Translations under genes and position numbers: made by a program
Part shown: positions 44,980 to 53,270 of the stretch, piece after piece
Position numbering within the stretch: position 1 is the stretch's first letter
How the letters are laid out: each line of letters begins with the position of its first letter
Notes under the pieces: generated by a model
What the model was told of the DNA's origin: nothing
The model's database searches: none
What the model saw: only the letters and a program-made list of their open reading frames with translations
Assembly (NCBI GenBank): GCA_964030785.1
Contig: OZ034967.1
Span: 49,477,033 to 49,541,032, forward strand
DNA from: Siderastrea siderea
Taxonomy: Eukaryota; Cnidaria; Anthozoa; Scleractinia; Rhizangiidae
Reading direction: 5' to 3'
DNA length: 64,000 nucleotides

Positions 44980-45024
44980 ATCGCCTGATGAAGACTAGCA
45001 GTATTGCAGTCGAAACGTCACGAT
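44980..45024 (+). ncRNA. Hammerhead ribozyme motif, pair 2 right arm
   Basis: Stem I ATCGC with ACGAT (one C-A mismatch next to the core), CTGATGA at 44985-44991, stem II GACT (44993-44996) with AGTC (45008-45011), GAAA 45012-45015, CGTC 45016-45019. The mismatch is absent in the left arm, so this copy may be weaker. Confidence 0.75.
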
Positions 45025-45117
45025 CAACAACAAAGTGATTCCATCGTGAGACAAACGAATAAACGTTCATCTTACCTATCTTACACCACGATGAACAATA
45101 AACACATCTTTAATGAC

Positions 45118-45129
45118 ATGATTGATATT
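45118..45129. repeat. Target-site duplication, right, pair 2
   Basis: ATGATTGATATT, identical to 43027-43038. Confidence 0.88.
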
Positions 45130-46246
45130 CTTTCTTTTAACAAATCTCTTAAAGCAACCTGGATTAAAAAGTATCTTGACACTGAAAATGGAGGCAGTTG
45201 GAAAATTTGTTTTGATGCAGAACTCCTAAGATATGGAGATAAATTAGCGATATTAGGGAATCTTAACTCAAAGGACATGCACAGTGTCATAAAGGTATCA
45301 GATCCTTTTGTCAAGGAAAGTCTTGAAATTTGGTCAGAGATCTCTTTCGAGGAAATGGTAATTAACATCCTATAAACATATTTGTTCAGTACCTTTATGG
45401 CATAACTCACTTATAAGAATTGGAAACAAACCTGTATTTTATCAAGACTGGTTTCTCAAAGGTATAAGCAAAGTCAATCATTTAATGGACGACTCCCTTA
45501 ACTTCCTCTCCCACACATCTTTCCAAAACAAATATAACCTCCGAGTCAAACCTCTAACTTTTTTTGGAATGATCGCAGCAATCAACCATCTGCGCATCCA
45601 AATTGCAAGAAACCAGCCGGACAGCCACAAGAGCTTTTCATCAGTTTTTATGAAAAGTACAAAGCCATCCCGACTTGTATATAAGAAGCTATTATCAAAA
45701 AGGGGTCAAGAACCCATAGCAAGTCAACAAAAATGGCAACAGGATATCGACACTGATCAAAAAGTCAACTGGAAAGCAGTTTACCAGCTGGCCTCTCACT
45801 GCACAAAGAGCTCAAAACTTATTGCTTTTAATTTTAAATTTCTACATCGGCGACTATCAACCAACAGTTTCTTACATAAATTAGGATTTACAGACAGTGA
45901 AAAGTGCACTTTCTGTCTAAAAGAAACAGAACACCTGTTACATCTATTTTGGACATGTGAGAAAACCCAGTCCTTCTGGAATAGTTTATTTTCATGGCTG
46001 CAGTCCAGCAGGATCATTGAGAAAGACTTTAGGTCTCTTGAGGCGGATGCTGCTTTGAGTCTGAGGCCGGAGAGCTCCAAATATGAACTTGATAGCAAAA
46101 TATTTTATTTGGATCTGCAAACTTAAAGAATGTATTCCAAACTTGAACGATTTTTTATCGTACTTACGTCACTTTTTCAAAATAGAAAACGACGGTAGAA
46201 CAGTTGCAAAGAAATGGGAACCTCTTCTACCAATCTTGCAATGACA
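45118..46246 (+). pseudogene. LINE reverse transcriptase ORF, right half with zf-RVT
   Basis: Continues the LINE from its duplicated MIDI codons: LSFNKSLKATWIKKYLDTEN, a stop at 45373, then frame-shifted PLWHNSLIRIGNKPVFYQDW, KVNWKAVYQLASHCTKSSKL and the zf-RVT motif CTFCLKETEHLLHLFWTC at about 45905-45960. A further frameshift near 46100 leads to KYFIWICKLKECIPNL and a stop near 46244. It is the C-terminal region of a non-LTR element and is broken at least twice besides the Penelope insertion. Confidence 0.75.
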
Positions 46247-46745
46247 GACCTGACCCCCAAAAATCAATTCACAAACCTAACAAAACCTCTTGGTCCTTTC
46301 AACCCGGTAGCACTTTTGCACCATAGCATTACAGAAATGTATCAATGTTTTTTTGTTTGTTTTTCTTGTTTGTTTGTTTTTTATTTTATATTTTCTTTTC
46401 GCTTCCCTTCATTTCGCTTCTTGTGCTGATTAGCTAATTAGTGTTTTTTTCCTGTTAAATAAAGCATTGTTAAAAAAGTAGTGTATTGTAAATAATTTCT
46501 TGTAAGGGATTTATTGTAAGTAATGTAACGTGTATTGAAAGTAAGAGTAAGTCATTGTAAGTAATGTCATTGTAAGTACTGTGACGTGAATTGTAAGTAA
46601 GTTACTGCAAGTAATGTATTGTAAGTACTGTAACGTGTATTGTAAGTTAAGTGATTGCAAAAAAAAAGAGCAATCGAAAAAATGTTGAAGCAAAAAAAAA
46701 AAAACACCAATTGAAGAATTTTTTTTATTTTATATAATAAAATTA
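46247..46745. repeat. LINE 3' region and TGTAAGTA minisatellite
   Basis: AT-rich 3' UTR with AATAAAGCATTG near 46456, followed at 46485-46655 by degenerate copies of a 30-bp unit with TTGTAAGTAATGT and TAACGTGTATTG, then A-rich and T-rich runs. The repeat probably grew from the LINE tail or lies just beyond it. Confidence 0.6.
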
Positions 46746-46880
46746 AAGCCCGAAACTTTTCAGGTTCTTTAATCACCTGCTTAATTTGATATCTTTAACT
46801 GTGAGGGTCATCATCAAAAGTTTTCTTAATCATCTGCAGTTTACATATGATTATTTCATATAATCACTCATTTGTTTCAC
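46746..46880 (+). mobile_element. SINE tail, headless copy
   Basis: Shares GTGAGGGTCATCATC, a TTCTTAATCATCTGCAG-type stretch and the palindromic CATATGATTATTTCATAT with the SINE at 46928-47098, but has no tRNA-like head. Direct repeat of the tail portion only. Confidence 0.6.
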
Positions 46881-46927
46881 CATCCACGGGATCATTATGA
46901 ATTTTCGCAAAAGGTCAGCTCCCAGTT

Positions 46928-47098
46928 GGCTTGATAGCTCAATTGGTTAGAGCGCTGCACCTTTATCGCAAAGGTCATGGGTTCAAATCCTGTTCAAGCC
47001 TGAATTTTTTCAGGTTGTTCACTGCGAGGGTCATCATCATAAGATTTCTTATTTCACCCGCAGCTCACGTATATGATTATTTCATATATCACCAAAGC
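46928..47098 (+). mobile_element. tRNA-derived SINE
   Basis: A tRNA-like head at 46928-47000: acceptor GGCTTGA/TCAAGCC, A box TAGCTCAATTGG and B box GGTTCAAATCC. The anticodon stem is mismatched and the anticodon loop is CCTTTAT, closest to a Lys-TTT loop but lacking U33, so it is not a working tRNA gene. It is followed by the CCTGAATTTTTTCAGG hairpin and the tail with CATATATGA-type palindrome. Same tail type as 56151-56281. Confidence 0.75.
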
Positions 47099-47493
47099 TT
47101 AAGGAGGCTCGCAACAGTTTTTTGGGCCTTGGAGTGTATCTTTTGAAATCAAAATTTCGCATAGAAGGTAAATTTCGATTTCCTTGATACAACACCACCT
47201 TTTCAACATATGACCAAAGATTATTTCCTCATTGGTTTCCTAGCAACAGCTGTCACCATAGCAATGGTAATGGACAACCCTCATTTTTAATAATGTCGAA
47301 TATCTCAAAACCTAGGCAGACACTTTATGACGAAACTTGAACTACTTCAACTACTTAGCCTACACAACTTGTGTGTGAAATTAGGGAAACACCTGTAAGA
47401 GCGTTTTCAAGTAAATCATTATTCATTTTTTTACGGACTGATTTTGGTCATTCCTGCAATTTTCTCCAATATTTCAAGAAAGATAAAACTTAA

Positions 47494-47912
47494 GACGGAA
47501 TCCATCAGGAAATTGAGTAATCAGTGGACAAAAACCTTGTACCAGAGAAATTTAAAGTCTATTGCATTCTTTTTTACACTTTTTAAGAGCTATAGACGTA
47601 ATTAGTTATCTGTAATAACACCAAAGACAATTTCTTATGGGAGCCCGTGAAATTAAATTTCAAATTTCACAGGAATTGTGTAAACACGGGTAAAATAGGT
47701 AAATTTTTATGCGTAAGATTTCATTTTGTGAAATTTGAAATTTATTTTCCAGGCTCCCATAAGAAATTGTCTTTGGGGTTATAACAGATAACAAATTACA
47801 TCCATAGCTCTCAAAAAATGTAAAAAAGAATGCGATATGCTTTAAATTATTCTGGTACAAGATTTTTGTCCACTGAAAATTAAAATTACTCAATGTCCTA
47901 ATGGATTCCGTC
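47494..47912. mobile_element. Palindromic TTAA MITE nested in the left inverted end
   Basis: Ends GACGGAATCCAT and ATGGATTCCGTC, arms of about 170 bp with matches such as GTGGACAAAAA and CTTGTACCAGA, flanked by TTAA at 47490-47493 and 47913-47916. The related sequence at 52238-52241 keeps a single uninterrupted TTAA (AAAACTTAACACTT on its minus strand), an empty site that proves insertion with a TTAA duplication. Confidence 0.88.
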
Positions 47913-48453
47913 TTAACACTTTCTCTTTTCCTTTGAAAAATCTTTTATGTTAGCAAAACATTCTTAATGTACATTGATCTTCCTAGGTGGCTGCGATTTT
48001 AGAGTGGTTTTCATTTACCCGTGAAACACACTTTAGCGTATTTAGTACTAATACACTTTATTACACTTTAATTTTCGATTCATAAATAGACCCATGACCA
48101 GTTAAAAAGCCTGCTCGAATCATATCAAACTCAGTTTTATTAATCATGAAGTTTCATGTCTTTAATAAACACAAATTATAGTCTATACCGTTGATAAAAG
48201 ATGAGACTAAGTCCTAATTGTGCCGCCTAACATTAACAATTGTTTTATTTATTTTTTTACTTTTTCATGCAACTTTCCAATAGTTTAAGCTGAAGTGTTT
48301 GCTTCACAGTAAAAAAAGTAGACTAGAAGCCAAGTCTATTTGTCATACATAAACAATCAATTGCGCGCATCTAAAAAAGTTGCATAAACAACAAAAAAGA
48401 CAATGTTCGTTGAGCTGAAAGAACGCCTAGCTAGTTTACCAGCGAGGATTAAC

Positions 48454-49026
48454 TTAGAAGACATCTCCACAAACTGTACAGTATTTGTCTGCATCATTCT
48501 TGAGCGCCTTGCAGTATGGACACATTTCTGTAAATACATGTTTTGGCGTGGAGAGGATTTTACTTGCCTCGTTTGATTTTCCTTGGTAGTCGGCTGCTGA
48601 ACTCGGGCGATGGAAAGACAATAAGTTAGACTGCCCCTCGTTTTCCCTCACCGTCTCCAATATCTTTGTTAGAGTGCTCGTCTCCACGTCAATCTGGAGA
48701 AAACTGGATAGAATACTCTCTGTGGTAGAGCTCGATTCGGGCACAGGATGGTCCTCGGTGGCCTCACTGCTAAGATCAATTACTCTGCATTGACCAACAT
48801 CATAACTTGGGCTAGAAACCTCGTACTCTGTCAGTTCACTATCTAAGATACACTGTACTACTGCATTCATATCTCCCTTCTTGCGTGCAAGTAGTGCAGC
48901 CAGCTTTTCATCAGACGCCGATGGCAAAACAGCTTTCAACTGGTTTAGTTTCTCTTCCAGTTGCAGTGGCCGAGCTGGACCTTGTGAAGATTCACCCAAA
49001 TTATGTTCCTGAATAGGTGCTTGCAT
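48454..49026 (-). CDS. CUE-like domain and zinc-ribbon protein, probably last exon
   Basis: An open frame from an ATG at 49026 (the frame is open back to about 49053) of about 190 codons. Residues near 20-65 (LEEKLNQLKAVLPSASDEKL, then ALLARKKGDMNAVVQCILDSE) match a CUE ubiquitin-binding domain: leucine helix, PxASxEKL turn and GDMNxxVxxxL helix. The C-terminus is a zinc-ribbon-like CPYCKALKNDADKYCTVCGD with two Cys pairs. An upstream exon may cover 49055-49210 (ANGSTRTTQLGFLPEY) in another frame. It lies inside the candidate TTAA element; it is either a host gene fragment carried along, or a host exon around which repeats accumulated. Product unknown; ubiquitin binding is inferred. Confidence 0.5.
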   Translation of the reverse strand: MQAPIQEHNLGESSQGPARPLQLEEKLNQLKAVLPSASDEKLAALLARKKGDMNAVVQCILDSELTEYEVSSPSYDVGQCRVIDLSSEATEDHPVPESSSTTESILSSFLQIDVETSTLTKILETVRENEGQSNLLSFHRPSSAADYQGKSNEASKILSTPKHVFTEMCPYCKALKNDADKYCTVCGDVF

Positions 49027-49731
49027 CAGTGGCAAAGCCTTGGATGACGTCCTTCAGGCTCTTCGGCTCTCGGCTCTTGCTGATGAAGTTGGATTGCTGT
49101 CTTCAGGACTACCAGTGGGCTTAGCCCTGGTGTCTCTCTTGCTTTTTCCTGAGAGTACGAGTTTATACTCTGGTAAAAAGCCTAGTTGTGTCGTTCTAGT
49201 TGAACCATTTGCTTAGCTGTCAACAAATGAAAAACTAAGTGTTAACTTGTGAGGGAAAAATGGTGACTGAATTAAGCAACTTTGCCAGTTTGAAAAGCAC
49301 AAAATAAGAACAAAACTGATAGAGCGTCACAGCCCGGTCGCCCCCTTCCTCGGGATAACCATGCTAGTAAAATAACTTAGAAGTTCATCATTTTGGCACA
49401 ACGAAAAATGTCATGTTTTGGTGGGATAAAGAAATGTCATTTTTTTACTGAGAGAATGCACATTTTTAGCATACCTTATATAGTACATGTTTTAGAATAA
49501 AAAGATGGTTCATCGCGCCTCACGAGGGACTTAGTTTTCTTTCCTCTTTTATGCTTGGAAGAAATTTGAAAAACGTTTAATTGCACATGCACAACAATGC
49601 CATTTGCAAATAAATAACAAAAATTTTAGTAATAAAATTAACATTGTCACCGACCTTTTCGTTGTTTGGCTTTAGTTTTTGTACCCTCGACAGCTACTTT
49701 AGAATCCTCGAAGTTCGCCGACTGAAGTGCC

Positions 49732-50100
49732 TGGGGGGGGGGGGACTCCCATATGAAAATGACGGGGATGCTCGTTGGAAAATTAGAATTAAACCCCTAA
49801 AGGAGACCAATCTGGGTGTGGTTCAGGCGTTATTTGACCCCTAAACAAGACCATGCTAAAACAGACAACCAAATAAGAGCTTCAGTGATTTAAATGCCCT
49901 AAAGATTGACACTAAAGATTGATGTCGTTTGTTTTTTTTCATATAGCTATTTCTTTACGCACACCCTAAGCGATACCTGAATGGGTAAAAATGTTGGCTT
50001 TCCTTCCTAAAAACCCTAAGCGAGACCAAAATCTGCAATTTACAGCCCTAAGCGAGACGACGAGCATCCCCGTCACTTTCACATGGGAGTTCCCCCCGGG
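49732..50100. mobile_element. G-rich MITE with a 10-bp target duplication
   Basis: Inverted ends TGGGGGGGGGGGACTCCCAT and ATGGGAGTTCCCCCCGGG, extending through GACGGGGATGCTCGT. Flanked by the direct repeat CTGAAGTGCC (49722-49731 and 50101-50110). The interior has repeated CCCTAARCGAGACC words. TIRs starting in G and a 9-10 bp duplication fit Mutator-like elements; this class call is inference. Confidence 0.8.
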
Positions 50101-50110
50101 CTGAAGTGCC

Positions 50111-50960
50111 AACATTGCACTCTCTCCTTGAACACCCCGTTCCTCTACCGTCGTTTTGTACGAAGTCCCCCGCATTTCTGGGAACTGAACATTCAATGGC
50201 GTGGACGTAGTGGTTGAATTTTGTAAAAGATTTCTCCTCCATGACCTTCCTTTGTCGTGCTTGTGTTGCACTCAAACGTTATTTTTGTGCGCCAAGATGT
50301 GGTCATGGCTGGCACAACGAGCACAGGCACAGCTGGAAAACTCGCTTGTGACCTTTAAGTGGCTCCATTTGACCATGTAAACGACATTTTGTACACGTTC
50401 TTCCTGACATGGCTGTAAAGACAGACAACTAAAGAAAAAAGCTCGCAATGTCCAAAACCATTCGTTGTAGAAACGTGAAGTGTAAATGACTGTGCGGTGT
50501 AAACCGTTATTCATATCAGCATTCATTAACGTCATGCTCACGCTTTTTTGCACTTTCCCATTTACACATTGGCCACATCTTGCACGAGGAATCACATTTG
50601 ACAAGTTCAATGTTGGCAAGTTTAATGCATTGTAGTGTCAACAATTAAAATTTTTGCGTGTACAACAGCATTACTGATGCAAATTATACTTCAATACCAT
50701 TCACTCATTCTCAGTTGATCATTTTCCGTCCGAAGTTTGGAACTTACGAGATGCCATGGCATATAAATAAAAAAGCAGGTTAATACAGATATGCTCAAAG
50801 TTACCCGTCACAAAAACAGCTTCAGGTTATTGTCACTTATTTGAATACATTATCTATTGCAAACACCTCGAGAATCTGCAGAGTTTCATATAACTGTGTG
50901 GACAAATACATGCATTTCTTTCAACAAAAAGCAACATTGACTCCTGCAAATCAGCGACAA
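50111..50960. other. Gene-free part of the TTAA element
   Basis: No recognisable coding region. Minus-strand frames at 50272-50619 have scattered Cys residues but no pattern that I can name. Confidence 0.35.
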
Positions 50961-50964
50961 TGCC

Positions 50965-51745
50965 AGACCAAAGAAAATGGAACGGTGGAAGGAGGCATAC
51001 TTGGAAGCCCTGGTTAGAATTTATCCTACAATTTATCTTCGTGAGTTGCAGGCATTGCTTGCCGGAGACTTCAACTTGGCTCCAAGAGATGCTCCCTCTA
51101 TTCCAACTATAGCCAGACTACTCACCACACTACGTACTGAACTCGAAAGAAGTGTGTGCATGTCGCAACAGAAAGATTTTCGCCTTATAATCGCCACTGT
51201 CGTCAACTTTTCTTTCAATGGAGGAGGACATGCAATTGATCTGAGCCGTGTTTATTTTTTGGATGAAACCAGCTTCAATTGTGAAACTGATAACAGGGAA
51301 TACGGGCAAACAGATACAGGGGTGTCATGCCCTTCCTTTCGCCAAAAGAGCAAAGCTCGGAATGGAAAGGTATCTGCCCTTGGTCATGCTTGGTGTTTGC
51401 GGTTTCATCGAAGGAGTGCTTCAAGTTATTCCTGTTGCTGGAAATTTTACAGCAGACATTATGGTTGAAACAATCGAGCAGCAAATATTGCCGTCATTAC
51501 CAAGAATGTATTTTTGGTAGCTGATAATGCCAGCGTTCACGATGAGCAGAGACTTTGCGCAATTTTAAGGAGAAAAAACATCACGCTTGTGAAACTACCT
51601 GCCTATGCTTACGATCTGAACCCTATAGAGATGGTATTTGCTCAACTGAGCAAAAGCAATCGCCCGTTATACTCCTGGTTTCGTAGATGAAAATTACTTG
51701 CTATTGTAACGGCTTTTGAGCAAATTAGCCCTCTTTAAATGTCAG
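50965..51745 (+). pseudogene. Frameshifted DDE transposase (IS630/Tc1-mariner type)
   Basis: Three frames in sequence: an N-terminal part (RWKEAYLEALVRIYPTIYLR), the first catalytic block VYFLDETSFN near 51250, then a frameshift near 51320-51350 to PLVMLGVCGFIEGVLQVIP, a stop near 51520, and the second and third blocks FLVADNASVHDEQR and YDLNPIEMVFAQLSK near 51515-51650. All three acidic residues are still present although the gene is broken at least twice. It is only distantly like the transposase at 35272-36420 and may have mobilised the surrounding element. Confidence 0.65.
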
Positions 51746-52134
51746 AAGATTTTATAGGCGCTTGTGGAACGTGGTTGTATGACAGTCGTAGCTCGTTGGA
51801 ATTCTAAAGCAAAATTGTTATTAAAAAATTCCATGAATATAGTATCAATAATAAATACAATTCAATTCAATTCAATTCAACTCAATTTAATCACACACAG
51901 AACAAGAACTATAAAATAATTACAAAGGGAGTGAGATAAGTTATGGTATAGACTGAAATACATATGATTACAAAAAGTTCAAGTTAATAAAGTTACAAAA
52001 TAGGTATGGGTGACTATAGGCATTTGCACTAAAAGTCAAACTTGAAATAATAAAGTGACATAGTCGAATTGTCTTCAAGCTGCAGGATTTTTTTCTCTTT
52101 TTTCTTTTCTTTACTTAAGCCCCACCGTCAGTAC
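51746..52134. other. AT-rich sequence inside the TTAA element
   Basis: Contains AATTC repeats (51860-51890) and no gene. Confidence 0.4.
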
Positions 52135-52639
52135 TACTACTACACTTTATTACACTTTATTACACCCTAATTAGTACACTTTGTTTCACGGGTTAATGAA
52201 AACCACTCTAAGATATTTCAACTGAAAAGAGAAAGTGTTAAGTTTTATCTTTCTTGAAATATTGGAGAAAATATGCAGGAATGACCAAAATCAGCCCGTA
52301 AAAAAATGACTCATGATTTACTTGAAAACGCTCTTACAGAGGTTTCTCTAATTTCGCATACAAGTTTTATAGGTTGGGTAGTTCAAATAGTTCAAGTCTC
52401 GTCATAAAGTGTCTGACTAGTTTTCGAGATATTCACCATTATTTAAAATGAGGGGTTGTCCATTACCATTGCTATGGTGACAGCTGTCGCAAGGAAACCA
52501 ATGAGAAATAAGCTTTGGTCATATGTTGAAAAGGTGGTGTAGTATCAAGGAAATCGAAGTTTATCTTCTATGCAAAATTTTGATTTCAAAAGATACACTC
52601 CAAGGTCGAAAAAACTGTTGTGAGCTTCCTTAAAGTGAG

Positions 52640-52770
52640 GTAATATGTCAATTTTGGCTATGAGAAGACGCACTGAGTTCGAGAAAGCAAGGGATTCTAG
52701 AAAACTGAGTTTGAGATAGCAGTTCAAGACTGAGGGGCCCGGTTCGAGATAGCAGGGTTACTGTATCAGG
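52640..52770. mobile_element. Degraded pogo/Tigger-like end
   Basis: Motifs TTTGAGATAGCAGTT, GGTTCGAGATAGCAGGGTTACTG and GAGTTCGAGAAAGC resemble the terminal repeats of pogo/Tigger-type elements, which carry several GTTCGAGxTAGC words ending in CAGT. Only an end is left; no transposase is present. Confidence 0.35.
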
Positions 52771-52949
52771 CCTGCTTTTTGAGGAAGTGACGGGGCAAGA
52801 GGGCGGCTAAACAGGTTAATTTTCAGTTGATTTAAAAGCAGCTAGTCTCCCTAGGCAAGTGAGCCCTTTTTTTCCTTGTAGATCACAAAAATACACAAGA
52901 ACTGCCCCAAACATGCCAAAAGAGCCACTGGATTTTGAATCAGACGTAC

Positions 52950-53270
52950 CTGACGTTTCTTCTTCCGCCTGGGCCTCTTTCTAAATGAAGTTGACCCAGC
53001 ACCACTAAACCAGACCGTGAGATCATCTCTCTTCCTTTTCTTTCTTTTTGGCTTGGAAAGTGAGAGCATGCTGTAGTCAGGGGTAAACTGTTGGACATGA
53101 TCTGGCGACTTATACTTCGCTGGTTCAGGATCAATTGTTCTATCTGAAAGTCCATTATCGTTTTTTTTGGCTTTGCAATACTGAATTTTCTTTCCTCTGA
53201 AGGACTGTTTAACATAGGGACAAGCCTTTACTTGGTAGAGTTGACCTTCACCGTCGCAGTACAAGAGGGT
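52950..53270 (-). CDS. RRM gene exon: end of RRM plus basic tail
   Basis: Acceptor (acatatag before 53270) and donor (CGTCAG|GTACGT, intron from 52949) bound exactly 107 codons in phase 0. It begins TLLYCDGEGQLYQVKACPYV, the last strand of the RNA-recognition motif started in the two upstream exons. It goes on through a polar linker to two basic clusters (KPKRKKRKR and RKRPRRKKKRQ) that look like nuclear localisation signals. It follows exon 55431-55487 in phase. Role inferred: nuclear RNA-binding protein. The downstream exon is uncertain: 26668-26915 has the right phase. Confidence 0.62.

Larger units (their letters stand above)
43039..45117. mobile_element. Head-to-head pair of Penelope-like elements, pair 2
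   Basis: Two inverted 5'-truncated copies of a second Penelope-like family, different from pair 1. The left arm (minus, 43039 to about 44245) covers RT from [14 protein letters not shown] through the GIY-YIG region. The right arm (plus, about 44262-45117) covers the spacer and the GIY-YIG region. The pair is flanked by a 12-bp direct repeat and interrupts a LINE whose reading resumes exactly at the duplication. The right arm runs 41 bp beyond the end of the left arm. The junction near 44225-44262 is a perfect palindrome. Arms differ more than in pair 1, so this event is older. Confidence 0.9.
47099..52633. mobile_element. Candidate 5.5-kb TTAA element with long inverted ends
   Basis: TTAA at 47099-47102 followed by GGAGGCTCGCAACAGTTTT, and TTAA at 52630-52633 preceded by the inverted match (AAAACTGTTGTGAGCTTCC). 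Inverted similarity runs inward for about 500 bp on both sides (47103 to about 48063, and about 52135 to 52629), ending in ACACTTTATTACACTTTA words; the left side is interrupted by a 419-bp palindromic insert. Between them lie a CUE/zinc-ribbon ORF, a G-rich MITE and a broken DDE transposase. Either this is one large element, or two inverted copies of a smaller repeat that happen to bracket the rest. Confidence 0.5.

Noticed and set aside
46928..47000. A functional tRNA-Lys gene
   Set aside because: The anticodon stem has mismatches at both ends, U33 is missing and a SINE tail follows directly.
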